DNA of 64,000 bases from Acidobacteriota bacterium (GTDB taxonomy: Bacteria > Acidobacteriota > Vicinamibacteria > Vicinamibacterales > UBA2999), in contig CAUJDN010000088.1 in NCBI GenBank assembly GCA_963169195.1, positions 36,487-100,486 of the forward strand, given 5' to 3'. The translations under genes and the position numbers were made by a program. The notes under the pieces are model-generated. The model ran no database searches. It was given only the letters and a program-made list of their open reading frames with translations, and was not told the origin of the DNA. Positions 52,538-62,240 of the stretch are shown piece by piece; position 1 is the first letter of the stretch; each line of letters begins with the position of its first letter.

Positions 52538-54388
52538 TCATCCCAGGACCTCGAAGGCGCGTTCTACCCGCCCGGACACGGTGAAAATCTGGGCTCCCTG
52601 GGCCATGGGGCGAAGCGCGGCCAGCAGTTCCCGCGCGATCGCCACACCCTCGGCGGCGGCCGCGTCGGCACTGTTCGCCTGGCGCATCCGGTGCACGAGG
52701 GCGTCGGGCACGGTCACCCCCGGCACCTCGTTGGCCATGAACTCCGCGTGCAGGGCGTTGTCGAAGGGCCACACACCCACGATGATGGGGACGCGGAAGC
52801 CTTCGACCCCCCGCAGGAACCGCTCGAATCCCGCCACGTCGAAGACGGGCCGGGTGATCACGAACTCCGCGCCCGCGTCCACCTTGTAGTGAAGCCGCTT
52901 CAGTTCCTGGTCCAGGTCCCGCGAGGGATTGGCCATCACCCCGGCGTGGAACCGTGTCGGCGGCCCGATGGACTGCCCGCCGATGTCGAGCCCGTGGTTC
53001 AGGCGGGTGATGACGTTGGTGAGGCCGATCGAGTCGATGTCGAACACCGCCGTGGCATCCGGGATATCGCCCAGCGTTCGCACGTCGCCCGTGATGCCGA
53101 GGATGTTGCGCAGACCCAGGGCGTGCGCCCCCAGCAGGTCCGACTGGATGCCGAGCAGGTTCCGGTCCCGGCAGGAGTACTGCAGCAGTGGCTCGATGCC
53201 CTGGCCCGCCACGAGCACCGCCAGCGACAGCGCGCTCAGCCGCGCGCCGCTTCGCGGCCCGTCCGGAATGGTCACGACATCGACGCCCCGCGCGTGCAGC
53301 CCCCGCGCCGCCTCCACCGCCTGCGTGGGATCGTACCCGCGCGGGGGGGGCACTTCGACGATGGTGACGAATCGGCCGTCGACGAGCTTCCTCGCAAACG
53401 CCGACTTCTCGGCACGGGGCGCCGGCGGTTGTGCGTGCGGCTGGCTCGCGATGGGTGTCGGGGCCGATGAGGTGGCGCCAGGGTCACGGTGCACCAGTCC
53501 GGGCGCCATGGCCTTCACGGCCTGCGCCATCTGCCGGATGTGTTCGGGCGTCGTGCCGCAGCAGCCGCCCACGAGGCGGACGCCCGCGCTGACGAACCGC
53601 CGAGCGTACGACGCCATGTAGTCGGGCGAGCAGAGATACAGGTTGCGTCCCTCGATGTCGCGCGGCTTGCCGGCGTTGGGCTGCGCGGAGAGTGGCGCGG
53701 AGACCACCTCGGCCATCCGTTCCAAGGTCTCGAGCATCGGGGCCGGGCCCACGCTGCAGTTGAGCCCCACGACGCTGGCGCCCCGCGCGACCAGTTCGGG
53801 CGCGAACTGCTCCGGCGGCATGCCATCGAGGCTGTTGCCGTCCTCCTCGGTCGTCATCTGCGCGACGATGGGCAGGTCCGAGACGGCACGAATGGCCGCG
53901 ATGGCCGCACCGATTTCGTTGAGGTCGCGGAACGTCTCCAGCATGAAGAGGTCCACGCCGCCGGCGGCCAGGGCCCCGGCCTGCTCGCGGAAGATGGCCT
54001 CCGCCTCGTCCACGCCGGTCTTGCCCCAGGGCTCGACACGCACGCCGAGCGGGCCGATGGCGCCGGCGACGTAGGCCTTCGGCCCGCCGGGGGCCGCGTC
54101 CCGCACGGCGCGAGCCAGGGCGGCGGCGGCCTGGTTGATCTCGACCACTTGATTGCCCAGCCCGAACGCGCGCAGCTTCATCCGGTTCGCGCCGAAGGTA
54201 TTGGTCTCGATGACATCGGCGCCGGCGCGGAGGTACTGCAGGTGCACGTCGCGCACCATGTCCGGGTCGGTCAGCGTCAGCGATTCGAAGCACCGGTTGA
54301 TGAAGACGCCCTTGCCGTACAGCATCGTCCCCATCGCGCCGTCGCAGACGAGCGCGCGCTCGGACAGGGACTCCAGGAAGGGTTTCAT
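52538..54388 (-). CDS. Bifunctional homocysteine S-methyltransferase / methylenetetrahydrofolate reductase
   Basis: A 616-residue fusion. The N-terminal homocysteine methyltransferase (about 1-290) has the zinc cysteines in GLNCSVGP and VGGCCGTTPEHI and begins LVCDGAMGTMLY. After a Pro/Ala linker the MTHFR domain starts near VTIVEVPPPRGYD (about 340) and continues to the C-terminus. The enzyme reduces methylene-THF and can methylate homocysteine in methionine synthesis. The start is ATG 54388. Upstream codons overlap a repeat-rich intergenic region. Confidence 0.9.
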   Translation of the reverse strand: MKPFLESLSERALVCDGAMGTMLYGKGVFINRCFESLTLTDPDMVRDVHLQYLRAGADVIETNTFGANRMKLRAFGLGNQVVEINQAAAALARAVRDAAPGGPKAYVAGAIGPLGVRVEPWGKTGVDEAEAIFREQAGALAAGGVDLFMLETFRDLNEIGAAIAAIRAVSDLPIVAQMTTEEDGNSLDGMPPEQFAPELVARGASVVGLNCSVGPAPMLETLERMAEVVSAPLSAQPNAGKPRDIEGRNLYLCSPDYMASYARRFVSAGVRLVGGCCGTTPEHIRQMAQAVKAMAPGLVHRDPGATSSAPTPIASQPHAQPPAPRAEKSAFARKLVDGRFVTIVEVPPPRGYDPTQAVEAARGLHARGVDVVTIPDGPRSGARLSALSLAVLVAGQGIEPLLQYSCRDRNLLGIQSDLLGAHALGLRNILGITGDVRTLGDIPDATAVFDIDSIGLTNVITRLNHGLDIGGQSIGPPTRFHAGVMANPSRDLDQELKRLHYKVDAGAEFVITRPVFDVAGFERFLRGVEGFRVPIIVGVWPFDNALHAEFMANEVPGVTVPDALVHRMRQANSADAAAAEGVAIARELLAALRPMAQGAQIFTVSGRVERAFEVLG

Positions 54389-54433
54389 CGGACGCAGAAC
54401 GCGGGATGGCACAGATGCGGTGAGCCGCAAATG

Positions 54434-54548
54434 ACGCAGATGACGTTCATCGAGTAGACATCGGGTCGGCGGTTGGCCGGGGCGGGCCTTCGTCACCGGG
54501 CGGGCGGCGCCACGCGCCGCCGGCCAACGCCATCGGTCTTATCTGCGT
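54434..54548. repeat. Nested inverted repeat with ACGCAGAT/ATCTGCGT ends
   Basis: Outer 8-base arms ACGCAGAT (54434) and ATCTGCGT (54541) enclose 12-13-base arms around GTTGGCCGG (54468) and CCGGCCAAC (54520). Inside is the hairpin GGCGGCGC-CAC-GCGCCGCC (54503-54521). The element sits between nuoI and the methionine gene, and related ATCTGCG words recur at 31239 and 44985. Confidence 0.75.
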
Positions 54549-54556
54549 AATCTGCC

Positions 54557-55006
54557 TTATCGGCGTTCGGCCATCGGCGCCGTCTGGCCCTCGGCGGGCG
54601 GCACCAGCAGCTCGGTCTTGTCCCAGATGAAGTCGTCCTTGCTGTAGACCGCCAGCTCGTAGTCCTTGCCCATGAAGATGGCCGACACCGGGCAGGCCTC
54701 TTCGCAGTAGCCGCAGAAGATGCAGCGGGTCTTGTGGATCTGATACACCGACGCGTACCGGGGGCCGGCCATCACCGTCCCGTCGTTCTCGGCCGCCTCC
54801 AGGTAGATGGCGTCGGACGGGCAGGCCACGGCGCAGAGGCCGCAGGCCACGCACTTCTCCAGGCCGTTCTCGTCGCGCATCAGCACCTGCTTGCCCCGGT
54901 ACTTCGGGAACATGGGCATCTTCACGTCCGGATAGTTGATCGTGATGGGGCGCCGGAACAGGTGCTTGAAGGTGAGCGCAAAGCCTTCGACGAGCGGGCG
55001 AATCAT
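54557..55006 (-). CDS. nuoI: NADH-quinone oxidoreductase subunit I-like ferredoxin
   Basis: A 149-residue protein with two 4Fe-4S motifs, CVACGLCAVACP and CIFCGYCEEACP, and the NuoI N-terminus (FALTFKHLFRRPITINYP). The subunit links the peripheral and membrane arms of complex I. Other nuo genes are absent from the window, so this copy is isolated. The start is ATG 55006; a TTG two codons earlier is possible. It is divergent from the LytS-like kinase. Confidence 0.88.
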   Translation of the reverse strand: MIRPLVEGFALTFKHLFRRPITINYPDVKMPMFPKYRGKQVLMRDENGLEKCVACGLCAVACPSDAIYLEAAENDGTVMAGPRYASVYQIHKTRCIFCGYCEEACPVSAIFMGKDYELAVYSKDDFIWDKTELLVPPAEGQTAPMAERR

Positions 55007-55042
55007 GCCCAAAATGATACCATTTCCCCCGAAGACCCCGCC

Positions 55043-56361
<1,319 letters not shown>

Positions 56362-56365
<4 letters not shown>

Positions 56366-57150
56366 ACCACCCTCACGCCAACGGCCACCCGCTCACCGCC
56401 GTCGTGGCCGACGACGAGCAGCCGGCACGAGACGAGCTCTGTTATCTGCTGGGCCAGCTGGAGGGCATCGAGGTGGTCGGGCAGGCCTCCGACGGGATGG
56501 CCGCGGCCGACGCCATCGCGCGCCTGGACCCCGACGTGGCGTTCCTGGACATCCAGATGCCCGGCCTCACGGGGCTCGAGGTGGCCAGGAGAATCCGTGA
56601 AGCCGGCGCCTCGCCAGCGATCGTGTTCGTCACGGCCTTCGACCAGCGGGCCGTGGAGGCCTTCGAGGTCAACGCCGTGGACTACCTGCTGAAGCCGGTC
56701 GAGGCGACGCGCCTGGCCGAGGCCATCCAGCGTGTGCGGACGCGCCGCCCCGACGGGCCCCCGCTGGCGGACCAGCTCGACCGTCTCGTGCGGATGATGG
56801 CCACCCAGAACCGCCCGGCGCAGGTGGCCGTCAAGGTCCACGAGCGGTTCATCCTCATCCAGGCCGACGACATCATCTACGCCTCGGTCGTCGACGAATC
56901 GATTAATATTGTGACTGGACAGGTGTCCGGAACGTCGAACGACCGGACGCTGGACGAGTTGCAGGCCCGGCTCGACCCGGCCGTGTTCTGGCGGGTGCAC
57001 CGGTCGCATCTCGTGAACATCAACAAGATCAAGGAGATCGTCCCTTGGTTCAGCAGGAACTACATCCTCAGGATGAAGGACGCGAAAGCGACCGAGATCC
57101 CGGTCAGCCGCACGCAGACGCGGCGGCTGCGGGAGTACCTGAAGCTGTAG
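56362..57150 (+). CDS. LytTR-family response regulator
   Basis: A 262-residue regulator. The receiver domain has VADDEQPARDEL, the phospho-Asp in AFLDIQMPG and the Lys of YLLKPVE. The C-terminal LytTR DNA-binding domain (about 155-262) ends RLREYLKL and contains WRVHRSHLVNINKIKEI. The ATG overlaps the stop of the kinase gene. Target genes unknown; such systems often control carbon or cell-envelope genes. Confidence 0.9.
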
Positions 57151-57230
57151 CGTTTGGCGACCCCGGCGACGAGGACACGCCCGCCCCGATTCGCTTCGAG
57201 GCCGTCGCCCCCCTGACCCCGGCCCCCGCG

Positions 57231-57797
57231 GTGCCGGTGGCGGCTGCGGCCACGGCCACGCCGCCGGCCGCCGGGCGCCTCGAAGTCTGGCGGGACGAGT
57301 TCGTCGCGTGGGTGAAGACGCTGGCGTCGGCGGCGGTCTACGCCACGCTCATCGTCACGTTCGGGTTCCAGGTGGCGCGCGTCGAGGGCCAGAGCATGGC
57401 GCCCACGCTGGCGGACCAGGATCGGCTCATCGTCAACAAGCTGGCCTACCGCCTCGCGGACCCGCAGCGCGGCGACATCGTCATGCTGTACTACCCGCTG
57501 AATCCGGAGAAGTCGTTCGTCAAGCGCGTCATCGCCGAGGAGGGGGACACCGTACGGGTGGTGGATGGCCGCGTCTACGTGAACGACGTGCCGGTGCCGG
57601 ACAACCAGGTGCCGCCCGAGTACCGCAGCCACGACGACTGGGGCCCGCAGGTCATCCCCGAGGGCTACTACTTCGTCATGGGCGACCACCGGAACAACAG
57701 CTCCGACAGCCGCCACTGGGGCTTCGTGCCCAAGAAGTACATCATCGGCAAGGTGCAGCTGCGCTGGTGGCCGGTGCCGAACGCGACGATATTCTGA
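57231..57797 (+). CDS. lepB: Signal peptidase I
   Basis: A membrane-anchored serine/lysine protease that removes signal peptides. Catalytic Ser is in VEGQSMAPTL, catalytic Lys in KSFVKRVIAEEGD, and GDHRNNSSDSRHWG is the S26 box E. One membrane helix (ASAAVYATLIVTFGF) precedes them. The start is uncertain: I give GTG 57231 (188 residues), but an Ala/Pro-rich N-terminal extension continues upstream in frame to TTG 57045 within the LytTR gene, and no good Shine-Dalgarno decides it. A metal transporter gene follows 4 bases later. Confidence 0.85.
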   Translation: MPVAAAATATPPAAGRLEVWRDEFVAWVKTLASAAVYATLIVTFGFQVARVEGQSMAPTLADQDRLIVNKLAYRLADPQRGDIVMLYYPLNPEKSFVKRVIAEEGDTVRVVDGRVYVNDVPVPDNQVPPEYRSHDDWGPQVIPEGYYFVMGDHRNNSSDSRHWGFVPKKYIIGKVQLRWWPVPNATIF

Positions 57798-57801
57798 TCG
57801 C

Positions 57802-58674
57802 GTGGATCGCTACGCCGCGGTCTCGCGCGTCCTCGGGCGCGTCCTCGTCCTGAACCTCGGCGTCGCCGCCGCGAAGATCGCGCTCGGCTACTCGTCCGGC
57901 TCGGTCGGCATCCTTTCCGACGGCTACCACTCGCTCACCGACGGCGCCTCGAACATCGTCGCCATCTTCGGCGTGCGCGTCGCCCGGCAACCGCCCGACG
58001 CGGACCATCCCTACGGCCATCGCAAGTTCGAGACGATGGCGTCGCTGGCCATCCTGGTCTTCCTGATGCTGGTGCTCGCGCAGGTGCTGGGCGCGGCCAT
58101 GGAGCGGCTGCACAGCGGCGCGACGCCGCGGATCGAGGCGCTGGCCTTCTGGGTGATGGGCGGGACCTTCCTGGTGAACGTGGCGGTCGTGTGGTACGAG
58201 CGCAGCGCCGGCCGCCGGTTGACGAGCGAGATCCTCCTCGCCGACGCGCACCACACGAGCAGCGACCTGCTCACGTCGGGCGCGGTGATCGCGGCCCTGG
58301 TCGGCGTGCGGATGGGCTATCCATGGCTGGACCCGCTCGCCGCGCTCCTCGTGGCGGGCTTCATCGCGCTGGCGTGCTGGGAGATCTTCCAGGACACGGC
58401 GCGCATCCTCGGGGATCGCATCGTGATCGACGAGGGCAACATCCGCGAGGTCGTGCAGACGGTGCCCGAAGTCCTGGGCTGCCACCAGATCCGCACGCGC
58501 GGTTCGGCCGACTTCGTGTTCCTCGATCTGCACGTCTGGATGGACCCCGACCTGCCGCTGCACGAGGCGCACCGCCTGTCACACGTGGTGAAGGACCGGC
58601 TGATGGCGCGCTTTCCCGAAATTAAGGATGCGGTGATCCACATCGAGCCACCGCCGGCGTCCATTGGCGACTGA
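57802..58674 (+). CDS. Cation diffusion facilitator (CDF) metal transporter
   Basis: A 290-residue efflux pump for Zn2+, Co2+, Fe2+ or Mn2+. Six membrane helices are followed by a cytoplasmic C-terminal metal-binding domain. Transport-site motifs SDGYHSLTD (helix 2) and DAHHTSSD (helix 5) place His and Asp ligands as in the family, and DHPYGHRKFE is in loop 2. The start is GTG 57802. It follows the signal peptidase gene immediately. Confidence 0.9.
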   Translation: MDRYAAVSRVLGRVLVLNLGVAAAKIALGYSSGSVGILSDGYHSLTDGASNIVAIFGVRVARQPPDADHPYGHRKFETMASLAILVFLMLVLAQVLGAAMERLHSGATPRIEALAFWVMGGTFLVNVAVVWYERSAGRRLTSEILLADAHHTSSDLLTSGAVIAALVGVRMGYPWLDPLAALLVAGFIALACWEIFQDTARILGDRIVIDEGNIREVVQTVPEVLGCHQIRTRGSADFVFLDLHVWMDPDLPLHEAHRLSHVVKDRLMARFPEIKDAVIHIEPPPASIGD

Positions 58675-58945
58675 CGATTGCTGATTGAGCAATTCACTGA
58701 CGATCGAACGATTGGAGCATTGGGCCATTCCGATTGGGAGATGGAGGGATCGGGTGATTGGGTGATTCCGCCTGGGCCGCGCGCCGCCCCGGCGCCGGGC
58801 ACGACCGAGTCGTCGACGCCCGGATTCGCCCGAGCTGCCAATCACCCGATCGCTCGTTCGCTCAATCGCTCAATCGCTCAATCGCTCAATCCAATTCCAC
58901 TGCCCCAATCACCCATCACCCAATGAATCGCCCAATCGGCAATCA
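58675..58945. repeat. GATTGGG/CAATCG word repeats in inverted arrangement
   Basis: The left side carries words such as GATTGGAGCATTGGG and GGGTGATTGGGTGATT. The right side carries their inverse (AATCACCCATCACCC, AATCGCCCAATCG) after four tandem copies of TCAATCGC (about 58858-58890). Right-hand words continue to about 58970, into the 3' end of moaC. The related set at 62124-62240 reads in the opposite orientation. No gene is visible in this stretch. Confidence 0.75.
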
Positions 58946-59464
58946 TCAATCATCATTGGACACGCGCCTGTACAGCCCCCCCTTCCCACCGCGCTTCTCC
59001 ATGAGCCGCACCTCGCCAATCACCATGTCGCGGTCCACGGCCTTCAGCATGTCGTAGATGGTGAGGCCGGCGACAGCGACGGCGGTGAGGGCTTCCATCT
59101 CGACGCCCGTCTGCCCGCTGGTGCGGACGCGGGCCTCGATGTCGTAGCCCGTGCGGGTGGGTGTGAGCTCCACCGAGACGTGCGAGAGCATCAGCGGGTG
59201 GCAGAGCGGAATGAGTTCGCTCGTGCGCTTGGCGGCCAGGATGCCCGCCAGACGGGCGGCCTGCAGGGGATCGCCCTTCTTCACGGCGCCGGTGCGAATC
59301 AGCCGGCGGGCCAGCGCTGACATGGTGATGCGCCCCCGCGCCACGGCCTCGCGCGCGGTCGCCGCCTTGTCGCCGACATTCACCATCCGCGCCTTCCCGT
59401 CGGCGCCGACGTGCGAGAGCCGCGGGCGCCGGTTCCCGGCTCCCGACGCGATTCGCTTACCCAT
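58946..59464 (-). CDS. moaC: Cyclic pyranopterin monophosphate synthase MoaC
   Basis: A 172-residue molybdopterin biosynthesis enzyme that converts the MoaA product to cPMP. The family residues appear in LSHVGADGKARMVNVG, TSELIPLCHPL and the catalytic-site stretch TGVEMEALTAVAVAGLTIYDMLKAVD. The start overlaps the rex stop by 8 bases. The C-terminal residues after GGLYRR overlap the upstream word-repeat region, so the tail may be repeat-derived. Confidence 0.92.
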   Translation of the reverse strand: MGKRIASGAGNRRPRLSHVGADGKARMVNVGDKAATAREAVARGRITMSALARRLIRTGAVKKGDPLQAARLAGILAAKRTSELIPLCHPLMLSHVSVELTPTRTGYDIEARVRTSGQTGVEMEALTAVAVAGLTIYDMLKAVDRDMVIGEVRLMEKRGGKGGLYRRVSNDD

Positions 59465-60122
59465 CCTCCCCTCCCTGCGCGAGGTAGAACGACAGGCTCT
59501 CGAGCGACACGGTGAGATCCACGCTCTTCAGCTTCACACCCGGAGGCACCCGGAGCGTGCCGGGGGAAAAATTGAGGATGGCCTTCACGCCGGCGGCCAC
59601 CACCATGTCGAGGACGGGCTGGGCCGATTCGGCCGGCACCGCGATGACCCCGATGTCGATGTGCTCGCGGCGCGCCACCTTGCGCAGGTCGCGGATGTCG
59701 TAGATGGGCACCCCGCTCCGCGAGGCATCGCCGATCTTCGTGTCCGACGCGTCGAACATCGCGACGATCTCGAAGCCCTCGCGGCGGAAGCCGGGATAGT
59801 CGGCCAGCGCCTGGCCCAGGTTGCCGGCACCGAGCACCGCCACCTTCAGCTTCCGATCCAGCCCGAGAATCTGCCGCAGGTGCCGCTTCAGGTCCTTCAC
59901 GTAGTAGCCGACGCCGCGGACGCCGAACTCGCCGAAGTACGCCAGGTCCTTGCGGATCTGCGCCGCGTTCAGGCCGAACTGCTCGGCCAGCGCCTGTGAC
60001 GAGATGGTCTCCACGCCCGAGGCCTCGAGCTGGTGGAGGCACCGCAGGTAGACGGACAGCCGGTTCGTGGTGAGCTCGGACACCGGCTCCGAGGCAGCCC
60101 TGCGCTTGTTCGACGAATTCAC
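59457..60122 (-). CDS. rex: Redox-sensing repressor Rex
   Basis: A 221-residue NADH-responsive repressor. The N-terminal winged helix (SSQALAEQFGLNAAQIRKDLAYFGEFG) is followed by a Rossmann NAD(H)-binding domain (VAVLGAGNLGQALADY). Rex senses the NADH/NAD+ ratio and controls respiratory and fermentation genes. The start is GTG 60122, divergent from the OPT gene 48 bases away. moaC overlaps its end, so the two are cotranscribed. Confidence 0.93.
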   Translation of the reverse strand: MNSSNKRRAASEPVSELTTNRLSVYLRCLHQLEASGVETISSQALAEQFGLNAAQIRKDLAYFGEFGVRGVGYYVKDLKRHLRQILGLDRKLKVAVLGAGNLGQALADYPGFRREGFEIVAMFDASDTKIGDASRSGVPIYDIRDLRKVARREHIDIGVIAVPAESAQPVLDMVVAAGVKAILNFSPGTLRVPPGVKLKSVDLTVSLESLSFYLAQGGEDG

Positions 60123-60170
60123 AAGGACCCTCAGGATAGCAAAAGTCCGATGCTGGTATCATCCCCGCTC

Positions 60171-62123
60171 ATGGCCGATTCCCCGAAGAGCTTCCAGCCC
60201 TACGTCCCCCCGTCCCAGTCGATGGCCGAGTTCACGGCCAAAGCCATTTTCATCGGCGTGCTCTTCGGGCTCCTCTTCGGCGCGTCCACCGTGTATTTGG
60301 GCCTGCGCGCGGGCCTCACCGTCAGCGCCTCCATTCCCATCGCGGTGCTCGCCATCTCGGTGCTGAAGCACCTGGGCGGATCCACCATCCTCGAGAACAA
60401 CATCGTCCAGACCATCGGGTCCGCGGGCGAGTCGGTGGCGGGCGGCGTGGTCTTCACCATCCCGGCCCTCATCTTCCTGCTGCCCGACGGGCCCGGGTAC
60501 TTCACCTACACGCAGATCACGATGCTGGCCTTCGCGGGCGGCATCCTGGGCGTGCTGATGATGGTGCCGCTCCGGCGGGCGCTCATCGTGAAGGAGCACG
60601 GGGTGCTTCCGTACCCCGAGGGCACGGCCTGCGCCGAGGTGCTCGTGGCGGGCGAGCGCGGCGGCCAGCTGGCCGGCCTGGTCTTCGCGGGCCTGGGCTT
60701 CGGCGCGGTCTGGAAGTCGCTGTCGTGGATCTTCAACCTGTTCCTGACCGAGATCGGGTACTCGACACCGCGCACCAGCCAGTTCCCCAACGCCACGCTC
60801 AACGTGGACATCTCGCCGGAGTACATGGGGGTCGGCTACGTCATCGGCCCGCGCATCGCGGGGACCATGGTGGCGGGCGGCGTGCTCTCGTGGCTGGTGC
60901 TCCTGCCGCTGCTCACGCTGCTCGGCGAGGCCATTCCGACGCCCTTCCCCCCCATTCATCCCAACTTCGCCAACAATCCGGCGACGGGCCAGCCCTTCCT
61001 GCTCTCGGAGATGGGGCCCGGGCAGATCTGGAGCGCCTACATCCGCTACATCGGCGCGGGCGCCGTGCTGGCCGCCGGCCTCATCACCCTGGGCCGCACG
61101 CTGCCGACGATCGTGGCCTCGGCGAAGGAGGGCCTGAAGGGACTGGGCACCGCCTCCAACGGCGCGCAGCAGCGCACCGAGCGCGACCTGCCGCTCACGA
61201 TCGTGCTGGCGGGCTCCCTCGCGCTCGCCATCTTCCTCGCGGTGATGCCGGGCCTGCCGACGCAGGGCAACATCCTCGTCTCCGTCCTGATCATCCTGTT
61301 CGGGTTCTTCTTCGCCACCGTCTCGTCGCGCATCACCGGCCTCATCGGCTCGTCATCGAACCCGATCTCGGGGATGACCATCGCGACGCTGATCATCACC
61401 TGCATCATCTTCGTCGCCCTGGGCTGGACGGGGGATGCCTACGGGCCTGTCGCCCTCTCGGTGGGCGCCATCGTCTGCATCGCCGCCGCCAACGCCGGCA
61501 ACACGTCGCAGGACCTCAAGACCGGCTACATCGTCGGTGCCACGCCCATCAGCCAGCAGATGGGCCTGGCCATCGGCGTCGTCGCCTCGTCGTTCGTCAT
61601 CGGCATGACGGTGCTCTACATGCACCGCGTGTTCGGCATCGGCTCGGCGGAGGTGGCGGCGCCGCAGGCCACGCTGATGGCCACGCTCATCAAGGGCCTG
61701 CTGTCGCAGAACCTGCCCTGGGGCCTGGTCCTCGTGGGCGTGTTCATCGCGGTGACGCTGGAGCTCTGCGGCGTGCACTCGCTGTCGTTTGCCGTCGGCG
61801 CCTATCTCCCCATCGCGACCACGGCCCCGATCTTCGTGGGCGGGCTGGTCCGGTGGTGGGTGGAGCGGAAGACGGGCGAGAAGAGCGAGTCCGATCTCAG
61901 TGCCGGCGTGCTCTTCAGCTCGGGCCTCATCGCCGGCGGGTCGCTGGCCGGCATCCTCTACGCCATCCTCTACGGCGCGGAGATGCTGGGTCCGTTCCAG
62001 GCCGTCGGCAACGCGCTCGCGTTCCTCCATCACGAGGGCCTGAGCGGGCAGCTCGCGGGGGCTGGCGTGTTCTTCGCGCTGGCCGTCATCCTGGCGCGGT
62101 ACGGGCAACGGAAGATGGCATAG
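60171..62123 (+). CDS. OPT-family oligopeptide/metal transporter
   Basis: A 650-residue polytopic protein of the oligopeptide transporter (OPT) family with about 14-16 membrane helices. N-terminal GVLFGLLFGASTVYLGLRAGLTV, NNIVQTIGSAGESVAGGVVF, LPYPEGTACAEVL and TGDAYGPVALSVGAIVCIAA carry the conserved family signatures. Likely cargoes are small peptides or metal chelates. I start at ATG 60171. An ATG 21 bases earlier is in frame. It is divergent from rex and could be Rex-regulated, but only half of a Rex site is visible. Confidence 0.88.
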   Translation: MADSPKSFQPYVPPSQSMAEFTAKAIFIGVLFGLLFGASTVYLGLRAGLTVSASIPIAVLAISVLKHLGGSTILENNIVQTIGSAGESVAGGVVFTIPALIFLLPDGPGYFTYTQITMLAFAGGILGVLMMVPLRRALIVKEHGVLPYPEGTACAEVLVAGERGGQLAGLVFAGLGFGAVWKSLSWIFNLFLTEIGYSTPRTSQFPNATLNVDISPEYMGVGYVIGPRIAGTMVAGGVLSWLVLLPLLTLLGEAIPTPFPPIHPNFANNPATGQPFLLSEMGPGQIWSAYIRYIGAGAVLAAGLITLGRTLPTIVASAKEGLKGLGTASNGAQQRTERDLPLTIVLAGSLALAIFLAVMPGLPTQGNILVSVLIILFGFFFATVSSRITGLIGSSSNPISGMTIATLIITCIIFVALGWTGDAYGPVALSVGAIVCIAAANAGNTSQDLKTGYIVGATPISQQMGLAIGVVASSFVIGMTVLYMHRVFGIGSAEVAAPQATLMATLIKGLLSQNLPWGLVLVGVFIAVTLELCGVHSLSFAVGAYLPIATTAPIFVGGLVRWWVERKTGEKSESDLSAGVLFSSGLIAGGSLAGILYAILYGAEMLGPFQAVGNALAFLHHEGLSGQLAGAGVFFALAVILARYGQRKMA

Positions 62124-62240
62124 CGTCGTCCATTGAGTGATTGCCGATTGATGGTTGACCGATTCATTGGGCGATTGATGATTGGGGCATCACGGCATTC
62201 GATTGTGTGATCTTGTAATCGGGTGTTTGGGTGATTGGGA
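62124..62240. repeat. ATTGGGCGATTG-type word repeats
   Basis: Degenerate words (GATTGCCGATTG, CGATTCATTGGG, GATGATTGGGG, GGTGATTGGG) fill the gap between the OPT gene and the TPR gene. Their orientation is opposite to the same words on the right side of the array at 58675, so the two arrays bracket moaC-rex-OPT in inverted fashion. Confidence 0.7.

Noticed and set aside
52472..54556. SAM or cobalamin riboswitch upstream of the methionine gene
   Set aside because: The 168 bases upstream are filled by the inverted repeat; I find no riboswitch core such as a SAM-I kink-turn pattern or a B12 box.
60110..60130. Rex operator between rex and the OPT gene
   Set aside because: Only one half (TTGTGAA) is present, overlapping the rex GTG; the second half does not match, so autoregulation is not supported.
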